Shown one piece after another: positions 23,840-32,067 of a stretch of DNA of 53,607 bases; position 1 is the first letter of the stretch; the number at the start of each line of letters is the position of its first letter. The translations under genes and the position numbers were made by a program. The notes under the pieces were generated by a model. The model was not told the origin of the DNA, made no database searches, and saw only the letters and a list, made by a program, of their open reading frames with translations. Source of the DNA: UMGS755 sp045652815 (GTDB lineage: Bacteria; Bacillota; Clostridia; UBA1381; UBA9506); the NCBI GenBank assembly GCA_045652815.1, contig JAZOLH010000012.1, positions 1 to 53,607 of the forward strand, read 5' to 3'.

Positions 23840-25210
23840 TCACTCCGCAAAGAACGCCTTATATGCTTTATATGCCATATAAATATCGAGTTTCGATGCA
23901 ACTTCCATAGGTGCGTGCATAGAAAGGAGCGGCACGCCGCAATCCACAACTTCCATATCAAGGTTGGCTACATACTGGGCGATGGTGCCACCGCCACCGA
24001 AATCAACCTTACCCATTTCGCCGCACTGCCACATAACTTCATTATCGTCAAAGGCCTTGCGAACAAAGAACATAAATTCAGCGTTGGCATCGGATGTGCC
24101 GGATTTACCGCGGGAGCCGGTGTACTTGGAAATCGCCACGCCGCGACCGATATAGGGCGCGTTTAATTTATCGTGGGTTTCGGGCCAAGTGGGGTCAAAA
24201 GCCGCCGCCACATCGGCAGAGAGGCATTTAGAGTTTCTAAAAGCACGCTTGAGCATCAACTCGTTATAGCTGCCACTTGTTTTTTCAATCAGAGTTGCCA
24301 CCGCATATTCAAAGAATGCAGAGCGCATACCTGTGTTACCCATACTGCCGATTTCTTCTTTATCGGTCAGCACGCAAACAGCGGTTTTCTTGGGGGCTTT
24401 TGCTTCAAACAGGGCGGAAAGACCTGTGTAAGCGCAAACTCTGTCGTCGTGACCATAGGCCAAAATCATACTGCGGTCAAGACCTAAATCCCGTGCATTA
24501 TCAGCAGGCACCGCTTCTAATTCTGCGCTTAAAAAATCTTCCTCGCAGATACCATACTGGTCTTTTAAAAGGGCTAAAATAGCCGCTTTTTCGGCATCTT
24601 TTTCGGCGCCTTCTTCAGGCAGAGAGCCAACTAAAATGTTGAGAGCTTCGCCGCCGACGATTTCCGTTGCCTTTCTCTGCATCTGCTCGGTGGCAAGGTG
24701 CGGCAGAAGGTCGGTGATGCAAAGAACGGGGTCGCCGGGCTTATCGCCAATGCGAACATCAATGCTCTTTCCGTCCTTGGTCAAAACAACGCCATAGAGT
24801 GCCAGCGGAACAGCTGTCCACTGGTATTTTTTAATGCCGCCATAGTAATGGGTTTTGAAAAACGCCATATCGCTATCGTTATATAAGGGGTTCTGCTTTA
24901 AGTCAACACGAGGACAATCCACGTGAGCAATCACAAAGTTTAAACCCTCGGTTACCGCATCTTCACCGATAACCGCCAAGAAAATATTTTTATGACGGTT
25001 GATAAAGTACACTTTGTCGCCGGGCTTGAGTTCTGCCTTGCTTTCTGCATCAACAAAGCCCTGCTCTTTGGCAAGACGCAGCGCTTCATTTACGCTTGCA
25101 CGCTCGGTTTTACCTGCATCCAAAAAGGCTTTATAGCCTTCACAATACTGAAAAATAGTGTCCTTTAAGGCGGCAGACGCCGCTTTCCAACCGTTTTCTT
25201 TCTGATACAT
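23840..25210 (-). CDS. M18 family aminopeptidase
   Basis: A 456-residue dinuclear zinc aminopeptidase of family M18 (aspartyl aminopeptidase/ApeA type). It removes N-terminal acidic or neutral residues from peptides in the cytosol. Metal and catalytic motifs: AHVDCPR, GHDDRVCAYTG, DKEEIGSMG (the paired Glu), SADVAAAFDP and the C-terminal SMHAPMEV. Length and motif order match bacterial M18. AGGAGG is six bases before ATG. It follows lplA by ten bases in the hrcA-dnaK operon, linking peptide turnover with folding stress. Confidence 0.93.
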   Translation of the reverse strand: MYQKENGWKAASAALKDTIFQYCEGYKAFLDAGKTERASVNEALRLAKEQGFVDAESKAELKPGDKVYFINRHKNIFLAVIGEDAVTEGLNFVIAHVDCPRVDLKQNPLYNDSDMAFFKTHYYGGIKKYQWTAVPLALYGVVLTKDGKSIDVRIGDKPGDPVLCITDLLPHLATEQMQRKATEIVGGEALNILVGSLPEEGAEKDAEKAAILALLKDQYGICEEDFLSAELEAVPADNARDLGLDRSMILAYGHDDRVCAYTGLSALFEAKAPKKTAVCVLTDKEEIGSMGNTGMRSAFFEYAVATLIEKTSGSYNELMLKRAFRNSKCLSADVAAAFDPTWPETHDKLNAPYIGRGVAISKYTGSRGKSGTSDANAEFMFFVRKAFDDNEVMWQCGEMGKVDFGGGGTIAQYVANLDMEVVDCGVPLLSMHAPMEVASKLDIYMAYKAYKAFFAE

Positions 25211-25220
25211 AGTTTGCCTC

Positions 25221-26201
25221 CTAAAATAGCAAATTGATGAACTCTTCCTCCGTGATACCGCTGATGCAATCGGATACGTTCACCTTTTTAAGCGCCGCCG
25301 TAATGGTCTCCTGCTCGTGCAGAGTGCCACGCAGAGCATCTTCTAAAGCGGAAACGGGTTCTTTGGAGAAAAAGTCGCCAAAAATCTTCACGTCAGAGAT
25401 AACGCTGTTTTTATCAATATCCATCTGCACTTCTACGCCGCCAAAGGGATAGCGTTCCTTTTTGGAGAAGCTGTAAGCGGGAGAATAACCGAAATTCCAG
25501 TCCCAAGTGGCATATTTTTCATCACGAAGCTGCATAATTTCCGCTCTGTGCTGATTCAAATCATAGTATTTGCAGTCGGGGTTGTTTGTAACCATAAAAT
25601 CCGCAAACGCGCGGATAAATTCCGCAGGGGACATGGGATTTTCAAGATAATTGCTGATGTTTGTAATACGGCTGCGAACAGATTTGATGCCTTTACTTTT
25701 AACCTTATCATCAGAAACACGAAGCGCCTCACCCAGTTTGCTTTCTTCTGAACTGTATAAAAGCGTACCGTGATGGAGCATACGATCTTTGTGCATATAC
25801 TGGGCGTTGCCGGAGATTTTCTTATCATCAATCACCAGATCGTTTCGACCGCGCAGTTCTGCCTTTGCGCCCAAAGACTGCAAAAAGTCGATAACGGGGC
25901 CTGTGAATTTTGCGTAGTTACTAAAATCATCGTCGCCTGCGTTTACGATAAAGGTAAAGTTAATGTTGCCCATATCGTGAAACACAGCGCCGCCGCCGGA
26001 CATGCGACGGACCACGGAAATATCATTTTCTTTCACATAATCGTAGTTAATTTCAGCCAGCGTATTCTGGTTGCGACCGATAACGATGGTGTTGTGATTC
26101 TGCCAGAGCATAAAAATCTCTTCGGAGAATTCTTTCACCAAAAATTCTTCTGCCGCCAGATTGTAAAATGGGTCGGTTTCTGTGTTATGGATAAAGAGCA
26201 T
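25221..26201 (-). CDS. lplA: Lipoate-protein ligase A
   Basis: A 326-residue ligase that activates lipoate with ATP and attaches it to lipoyl domains (GcvH, E2 subunits). Seen: NLAAEEFLVKEF, the HNTIVIGRNQNTLAEINYD region, RRMSGGGAVFHDMGNINF (the RRxSGGGxVxHD signature), and a C-terminal accessory domain with FSKKERYPFGGVEVQMDI. The ATG at 26201 follows AAAGGATTGATTTTG. It begins five bases after the dnaJ stop. Lipoyl target genes are not in the window. Confidence 0.93.
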   Translation of the reverse strand: MLFIHNTETDPFYNLAAEEFLVKEFSEEIFMLWQNHNTIVIGRNQNTLAEINYDYVKENDISVVRRMSGGGAVFHDMGNINFTFIVNAGDDDFSNYAKFTGPVIDFLQSLGAKAELRGRNDLVIDDKKISGNAQYMHKDRMLHHGTLLYSSEESKLGEALRVSDDKVKSKGIKSVRSRITNISNYLENPMSPAEFIRAFADFMVTNNPDCKYYDLNQHRAEIMQLRDEKYATWDWNFGYSPAYSFSKKERYPFGGVEVQMDIDKNSVISDVKIFGDFFSKEPVSALEDALRGTLHEQETITAALKKVNVSDCISGITEEEFINLLF

Positions 26202-26206
26202 CAAAA

Positions 26207-27361
26207 TCAATCCTTTCCGCCGAATTTTTTCATTTTGTCAAAGAAACTTTTCTGTTTTTTATGGTTTTCACCTTTTAAACTTGCTTCAAATTCTCTTAAA
26301 ATTTCTTTCTGCTTGGAGGAAAGATGACCGGGAATTTCCACGTTCACCTTCACAAACTGGTCGCCGCGACCACTGCGTCTGAGCATAGGAATACCCTTGC
26401 CTTTTAAGCGGAAGACAGTACCTGTTTGGGTGCCTTCGGGGATGCTGTATTTCACCTTGCCGTCAATGGTGGGCACTTCGATTTCTGCACCCAAAGCCGC
26501 CTGCACAAAGGTCACAGGCACTTCACACATCACGTTGGCACCGTTTCTCTGGAACAAATCGTGGGGCATAACAGAAACCACAACATAGAGGTTGCCTGCC
26601 GGCGCACCCTGATCACCCACATTACCCTGACCGGACATAGAAATGCTCTGACCGTGGTCAATCCCTGCGGGGATGTTCACCTTGATGGTTCTTGCTTTTC
26701 TCACTTTGCCCTTGCCTGCACATTTGCCGCAAGGTTCTTTCACAATTTTACCCTTACCGCCACAGGTGGGACAGGTGGTAACGGTTTGCATATTACCTAA
26801 AAATGTACGCTGCGTGCTCATCACCTGACCGGAGCCGCCACAATGGGAACAGGTTACAACTTCGGTGCCACGCTTAGCACCTGTGCCCTCACAATCGGGA
26901 CAAAACTCTGTTCTATATAAGTGGATTTCTTTTTCACAGCCAAAAGCCGCTTCTTCGAAGGTGATGGTAACTTCGGCTTCTAAATCGGAGCCGCGTTGGG
27001 GCGCATTCCGCCCCGCACCGCCGCGCCCGCCGCCAAACCCGCCAAAGCCGCCGAAGATATCGCCGAAAATATCCCCCATATCAAACCCGCCAAAACCGCC
27101 GCCATAGCCACCGGCACCGCCACCAAAACTGGGGTCAACACCTGCGTGACCAAACTGGTCGTAGCGCTGTTTCTTTTCAGGGTCAGACAGCACTTCATAG
27201 GCCTCGTTCACTTCTTTAAACTTAGCCTCTGCCTCTTTGTTATCGGGGTTTAAGTCAGGATGAAATTCCTTCGCTTTTTTTCTGAATGCTTTCTTGAGTT
27301 CATCGGCACTTGCACCTTTGCCCACGCCCAAGACTTCATAATAATCTCTTTTTTCTGCCAT
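26207..27361 (-). CDS. dnaJ: Chaperone DnaJ
   Basis: A 384-residue type I Hsp40 that delivers clients to DnaK and stimulates its ATPase. J domain 1-70 (RDYYEVLGVGKGAS, with HPD in KEFHPDLNPD), a Gly/Phe-rich linker (about 75-120), four CxxCxGxG zinc repeats (CPDCEGTG, CSHCGGSG, CPTCGGKG, CGKCAGKG; about 150-215) and the C-terminal substrate domains. AAAGG precedes the ATG. 84 bases separate it from dnaK. Confidence 0.97.
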   Translation of the reverse strand: MAEKRDYYEVLGVGKGASADELKKAFRKKAKEFHPDLNPDNKEAEAKFKEVNEAYEVLSDPEKKQRYDQFGHAGVDPSFGGGAGGYGGGFGGFDMGDIFGDIFGGFGGFGGGRGGAGRNAPQRGSDLEAEVTITFEEAAFGCEKEIHLYRTEFCPDCEGTGAKRGTEVVTCSHCGGSGQVMSTQRTFLGNMQTVTTCPTCGGKGKIVKEPCGKCAGKGKVRKARTIKVNIPAGIDHGQSISMSGQGNVGDQGAPAGNLYVVVSVMPHDLFQRNGANVMCEVPVTFVQAALGAEIEVPTIDGKVKYSIPEGTQTGTVFRLKGKGIPMLRRSGRGDQFVKVNVEIPGHLSSKQKEILREFEASLKGENHKKQKSFFDKMKKFGGKD

Positions 27362-27445
27362 AGAATCACGCCTTTACAAAAACCACAAGAAAGCCGAAGC
27401 GCAAAACGCGTTCGACTCTCTCGTGTTTAAATCACTTACTAATTT

Positions 27446-29263
27446 TTAGTCAACAACTTCGTAATCAGCATCAACTGCACCTTCGGGCGCTGCACCTGCT
27501 GCTGCATCAGCTTCGGGTGCACCCTGAGGAGCGGCCGCCTGATAGATTTTTGCACTGACTTCATAGAATTTAGCAGACAGTGCTTCTGCCGCTTTTTTGA
27601 TAGCTTCGGTATCAGTACCTTTGAGCGCTTCTTTTACCTTTTCGATTTCAGCTTCGATTGCCGCTTTATCAGCTTCTTCAATCTTATCGCCTAATTCTTT
27701 GATGGATTTTTCGCTCTGGTAAACCAAAGAGTCAGCATTGTTGCGGGTGTCGATTTCTTCTTTTTTCTTCTTATCTTCAGCCGCAAACTGTTCTGCTTCT
27801 TTAACAGCCTTATCGATTTCTTCATCAGACAGGTTGGTAGAAGCGGTGATGGTGATTTCCTGTGCGTTACCTGTGCCTAAATCCTTAGCGGAAACATGCA
27901 CGATACCGTTAGCATCGATATCAAAGGTAACTTCAATCTGCGGAACGCCACGGGGCGCTGCAGGAATGTTATCCAAGTGGAATTTACCTAATGTTTTGTT
28001 GTAAGCCGCCATTTCGCGTTCACCCTGCAGAACGTGTACTTCAACGCTGGTCTGACCGTCTGCCGCGGTGGAGAAAATCTGAGATTTCTTGGTGGGAATG
28101 GTGGTGTTTCTTTCAATCAGTTTGGTGAACACGCCGCCCAAGGTTTCAAGACCTAAGGAAAGGGGTGTTACGTCTAAGAGTACGATGCCGGACACGTCAC
28201 CGGAGAGAACCGCACCCTGAATGGAAGCACCAACGGCTACACATTCATCGGGGTTGATGCCCTTGTGGGGTTCTTTGCCTGTGATTTTCTTAACTGCTTC
28301 CTGAACAGCGGGGATTCTGGAAGAACCACCGACTAACAGGACTTTATCAATTTCGCCAGCAGAAAGACCTGCATCACGCAGAGCGTTTCTGGTGGGTTCC
28401 ATAGTTGCTTCAACTAAGTCTGCAGTCAGTTCATCGAATTTAGCACGAGTCAGAGTGATGTCTAAGTGCTTAGGACCGGTTGCATCTGCTGTGATAAAGG
28501 GCAGGTTGATGTTTGTGGTGGTCACGCCGGACAGTTCGATTTTTGCTTTTTCAGCCGCTTCTTTTAAGCGCTGGAGAGCCATTTTATCAGCGGTCAGGTC
28601 GATACCGTTGTCCTTTTTGAATTCAGCCGCTAAATAGTCGATGATGCGCTGGTCAAAGTCGTCACCACCTAAGCGGTTGTTACCGCTGGTTGCCAGGACT
28701 TCGAAGATACCGTCGCCCAGTTCCAGAATGGAAACGTCGAAAGTACCGCCGCCTAAGTCATACACCATAATTTTCTGGTCGTTTTCTTTATCCATACCGT
28801 AAGCCAGCGCTGCTGCGGTGGGTTCGTTGATAATTCTCTGCACCTCAAGACCTGCGATTTTGCCGGCATCTTTGGTTGCCTGACGCTGAGAGTCGTTAAA
28901 GTAAGCAGGAACGGTGATAACCGCGTGGGTTACGGGTTCGCCAAGGTATGCTTCAGCTTCTGCCTTTAATTTCTGCAGAATCATTGCGCAAATTTCCTGA
29001 GAGGAATAGCCTTTACCGTCAATGTCTACCTTTTTGTTGGTGCCCATATCACGTTTGATAGAGCTGATGGTGCGGTCGGGGTTGGTAACAGCCTGACGCT
29101 TTGCAACCTGACCGACTAAACGTTCACCGTCTTTGGAAAAACCAACAACAGACGGGGTTGTTCTGCCGCCTTCGGCGTTGGGGATAACGGTGGGTTCGCC
29201 ACCCTCAATAACAGAAACGCAGGAATTTGTGGTTCCTAAGTCAATACCAATAATTTTTGCCAT
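27446..29263 (-). CDS. dnaK: Chaperone DnaK (Hsp70)
   Basis: A 605-residue Hsp70. The nucleotide-binding domain starts IGIDLGTTNSCVSV, with VYDLGGGTFDVSIL and LLVGGSSRIPAVQE further on. The substrate-binding domain contains LLDVTPLSLGLETLGG. The C-terminal lid ends in an Ala/Gly-rich tail and DADYEVVD (family EEVD-like end). Like other Gram-positive DnaKs it lacks the extra insertion of the E. coli protein. ATG 29263 has AGGAGG nine bases upstream; the ATG two codons earlier is too near. Confidence 0.98.
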   Translation of the reverse strand: MAKIIGIDLGTTNSCVSVIEGGEPTVIPNAEGGRTTPSVVGFSKDGERLVGQVAKRQAVTNPDRTISSIKRDMGTNKKVDIDGKGYSSQEICAMILQKLKAEAEAYLGEPVTHAVITVPAYFNDSQRQATKDAGKIAGLEVQRIINEPTAAALAYGMDKENDQKIMVYDLGGGTFDVSILELGDGIFEVLATSGNNRLGGDDFDQRIIDYLAAEFKKDNGIDLTADKMALQRLKEAAEKAKIELSGVTTTNINLPFITADATGPKHLDITLTRAKFDELTADLVEATMEPTRNALRDAGLSAGEIDKVLLVGGSSRIPAVQEAVKKITGKEPHKGINPDECVAVGASIQGAVLSGDVSGIVLLDVTPLSLGLETLGGVFTKLIERNTTIPTKKSQIFSTAADGQTSVEVHVLQGEREMAAYNKTLGKFHLDNIPAAPRGVPQIEVTFDIDANGIVHVSAKDLGTGNAQEITITASTNLSDEEIDKAVKEAEQFAAEDKKKKEEIDTRNNADSLVYQSEKSIKELGDKIEEADKAAIEAEIEKVKEALKGTDTEAIKKAAEALSAKFYEVSAKIYQAAAPQGAPEADAAAGAAPEGAVDADYEVVD

Positions 29264-29326
29264 GATCATTTACCTCCTGATATTACACAATGAATTGTTA
29301 TTTATTTTTATATGCTATTTAGCACT

Positions 29327-29848
29327 TTAGTTTGCAACTTTTACCATAGAATAGCGAATGACTTTGTCTTTAAACAAATAGCCCTTTTGGAATTCTTCCA
29401 CAACTGTGTTTTCGCCTGCTTCTTCATCATCAACGTGCATCACAGCCGCGTGCAGATTGGGGTCAAAGGGTTTGCCAACCGCTTCAATTTCGGAAACGCC
29501 CATTTTAGAAAGGGTTTCGAGCAGTTGTTTGACAATCATTTCAACGCCTTCTTTAAAAGGAGACGATTCTTCGCTTGCAATGGCACGCTCTAAATTATCA
29601 AGAACAGGAAGCAGTTCACCAACTGTGCTTGCCTGTGCAACCTGATAAATTTCGTCTTTTTCCTTTTGGGTGCGACGTTTGTAGTTTTCATATTCAGCCA
29701 AAGTTCTGAGGTGTTTATCGTAGAGTTCATCGTATTTTGCCTGCAGTTCGTTTTCCTGCGCTGTTTCTTCGGAAACAGTTTCGGTTTCCACTGCTTTTTC
29801 TACGGTTTCTTCAGCGGCTTTGGTCTTTTTTTCTTTGTTCTGACTCAA
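29327..29848 (-). CDS. grpE: Nucleotide exchange factor GrpE
   Basis: A 173-residue exchange factor for DnaK. The acidic/disordered N-terminus is followed by a long coiled coil (about 35-90, with AEYENYKRRTQKEKDE) and a C-terminal beta domain containing GVEMIVKQLLETLSKMGV and PFDPNLHAAV. The start is a TTG with AAAGGA nine bases upstream; this weak start may lower GrpE yield relative to DnaK. Confidence 0.95.
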   Translation of the reverse strand: MSQNKEKKTKAAEETVEKAVETETVSEETAQENELQAKYDELYDKHLRTLAEYENYKRRTQKEKDEIYQVAQASTVGELLPVLDNLERAIASEESSPFKEGVEMIVKQLLETLSKMGVSEIEAVGKPFDPNLHAAVMHVDDEEAGENTVVEEFQKGYLFKDKVIRYSMVKVAN

Positions 29849-29867
29849 GATGTTTCTTCCTTTCCCC

Positions 29868-30926
29868 TCATTCCTCGTTTACATAGAGGTCATATAAAAG
29901 TCTGTTGAGCATCGCGGAGATGTTCTTGATTTTTGCAATGGAATCGGGATAGTTCATACGGGTGGGACCGATGATACCCAGGCGGCCAATCACTTTATCG
30001 CCCACGTGATAGTTGGTGGTGATAACGCTTGACTTTTGCATAATATCCTGCTCGTTTTCACTACCGATGCGAATATCAACGCCGCCTAAGGAGATGCTGT
30101 CATCTTCTTTGGGCTCGAGAAGTTTTGCCACAGCGGCTTTATCATCTAAGAACTCTAAGAATTCTTTGGCGTGGCGCACATCGGAAAATTCGGGATAGTT
30201 TAAAATGTTGGTGGTACCTGCGGTGAACACTTCGGTTTCGGCACGAACATCATCCACGATGTCGGCAATGAAATCTAAAATGGGGAACAAAAGTTCAAAG
30301 TGTTCCTGCATACCTTTTCGGATTTCGCTGATTTTAGCGGCGGTGATTTCCTCTAAGGTCAGGCCCGAGAGTTTATCACGCAGAAGGTTTGAAAAACGGT
30401 GCACAAAATCGCCATCTGCACCGGCAGGAAGCAGCACGCGTTTATGCTTCATAACGCCTTCGTTGGTGACCAGAATCACCAAAGCAGAAGCCGAATCCAT
30501 CGGCACAAGTTCCACAGTTTTAATGGCACCGCGCTTCATTTCGGGGCTGGTCAGGATGGCGGTGTAATGCGTCAGTTCCGATAAAATAACGGAAGCACGC
30601 TTGATAATTTTATCAAGCTGACCCACCTTCCAATCCAAAACATCGCCCATGGGAGAAGCATCGCTGATGGTTAACTCGTGATTTTTCATCAGAGAGTTAA
30701 CATAGAGGCGGTAGCCCTTATCGGAAGGGATTCGACCTGCGGAAGTGTGGGGCTGTTCTAGGTAGCCCATTTCTTCAAGGTCCGCCATTTCGTTACGAAT
30801 GGTGGCACTGGAAAGGCCGAAATCCAGATTTTTTGCAATATGGCGGGAGCCAACAGGCTCGGCGCTTTTGATGTACTCGTTAATAATCGAATGAAGAATT
30901 TTCTCTTTTCTCTCATTCATATTCAT
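29868..30926 (-). CDS. hrcA: Heat-inducible transcription repressor HrcA
   Basis: A 352-residue repressor that binds CIRCE and needs GroEL for activity. N-terminal winged helix: KILHSIINEYIKSAEPVGSR, DFGLSSATIRNEMADLEEMG, QPHTSAGRIPSDKGYR. The GAF-like domain follows. It is the first gene of its own operon and autoregulated through the perfect CIRCE at 30943-30969. A second ATG two codons in is possible as start. Confidence 0.97.
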   Translation of the reverse strand: MNMNERKEKILHSIINEYIKSAEPVGSRHIAKNLDFGLSSATIRNEMADLEEMGYLEQPHTSAGRIPSDKGYRLYVNSLMKNHELTISDASPMGDVLDWKVGQLDKIIKRASVILSELTHYTAILTSPEMKRGAIKTVELVPMDSASALVILVTNEGVMKHKRVLLPAGADGDFVHRFSNLLRDKLSGLTLEEITAAKISEIRKGMQEHFELLFPILDFIADIVDDVRAETEVFTAGTTNILNYPEFSDVRHAKEFLEFLDDKAAVAKLLEPKEDDSISLGGVDIRIGSENEQDIMQKSSVITTNYHVGDKVIGRLGIIGPTRMNYPDSIAKIKNISAMLNRLLYDLYVNEE

Positions 30927-30942
30927 AACATCATCCCCATTG

Positions 30943-30969
30943 TTAGCACTCTATCTCGTTGAGTGCTAA
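30943..30969. promoter_or_regulatory. CIRCE operator (HrcA binding site)
   Basis: TTAGCACTC-N9-GAGTGCTAA, the exact consensus. It lies between the hrcA promoter and the start codon. Confidence 0.98.
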
Positions 30970-30973
30970 TACT

Positions 30974-31002
30974 AAGATAGCATTTTTTTAGGAAATTGTC
31001 AA
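30974..31002 (-). promoter_or_regulatory. Sigma-A promoter of the hrcA-grpE-dnaK-dnaJ operon
   Basis: Minus strand: TTGACA (31002-30997), 17-bp spacer, TATCTT (30979-30974). The CIRCE begins five bases downstream of the -10. Confidence 0.9.
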
Positions 31003-31044
31003 GGGTTTTAATTGTGAATTTTTTGTGACCGCCTTTTTCTACAA

Positions 31045-32067
31045 TCAATAAGTTGTTGAAAGTTCGGACACTAAGAGGTGTAGCAGCACCTCGTTATCCA
31101 TAGAATTTCCTTTTAAATATCCGTCTGTCTCGGCCAGACGTCCTACAAGATGGTGCAAATCCTCTAGGGAGTATTGTGCACAGTCTCGCAGAAATTTAGT
31201 CGCCGCAAAGGGCGCAATTTTCAATTTAGACATAATTTCGCTTTTATCTGCCCCTGCTTCTGCCAGAATTTTGGTCTGCAAAAGTCTTTCAGCGTTATAA
31301 ATAATCGCCGCCAGAATCGGATTCGGGTCGGTTTTTAAAATGAACAAATCTTCCAAAAGAGAAAGGGCAGAAGATGCATCGCGGCGCAAAATCGCCGCCA
31401 CCATATCAAACACGCGGTTTTCCGTTTCGGGCACAACCATAGCATCAATATCCTGCTTGGTAACAAGGTCACGTTCGCCCACATAGGCAGACAGTTTTTC
31501 CGCTTCCCGCTTCACCGCCATCATACCGGCACCTGTAATTTCATTTAAATAGCGTGCATCACCAGGGGCAATTTGTTTGCCTAAGGTGCCAAAGAGTTTC
31601 ACGGTCCAGCGCACCATCTCTTCTTCCGTCATATAGGCAAACTCAGCGGCGCCGCCCATTTTGTCAATCTGCTTTAAGAGGCCGCTTCGTTTATCAATGT
31701 CCGCTTCATCAAAAATAACCGTCACATAATCAGGAATATCCTCTAAACGCTTTGCCCAATAGTCTTTATAACTTGCCTTGGCGCCTTTTCCCTCGGGTTT
31801 AAACAGCATAGAATCGGTAAAAAGAAGGAGTTTTCGCTCTGCAAAAACAGGCAGGGCTTCCATAGCCTCATCCACCTGAGACAAAGAATAATCTTTGCCG
31901 TCAAAGATGAAGGTGTTTAAATCTTCCATCCCATCGGGGCCAAACGCTTCGATGAGTTGCTTCTTATAATAAGAGCGCAGAAAACTTTCCTCACCCCATA
32001 AGAGAAACACGCGGGGTGCGGCTGCTTCGCCTTTTAAAAACTTTTTCAAATCTGTGGGTTTCATCAT
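31045..32067 (-). CDS. holA: DNA polymerase III subunit delta HolA
   Basis: A 340-residue clamp-loader delta subunit that opens the beta clamp. Seen: FLLWGEESFLRSYYKKQLI at the degenerate AAA+ N-terminus, EALPVFAERKLLLF, and the C-terminal collar region KTDPNPILAAIIYNAERLL. The start overlaps the comEC stop by four bases (ATGA), indicating translational coupling. The comEC-holA order is typical of Firmicutes; rpsT, often next, is missing here. Confidence 0.94.
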   Translation of the reverse strand: MMKPTDLKKFLKGEAAAPRVFLLWGEESFLRSYYKKQLIEAFGPDGMEDLNTFIFDGKDYSLSQVDEAMEALPVFAERKLLLFTDSMLFKPEGKGAKASYKDYWAKRLEDIPDYVTVIFDEADIDKRSGLLKQIDKMGGAAEFAYMTEEEMVRWTVKLFGTLGKQIAPGDARYLNEITGAGMMAVKREAEKLSAYVGERDLVTKQDIDAMVVPETENRVFDMVAAILRRDASSALSLLEDLFILKTDPNPILAAIIYNAERLLQTKILAEAGADKSEIMSKLKIAPFAATKFLRDCAQYSLEDLHHLVGRLAETDGYLKGNSMDNEVLLHLLVSELSTTY

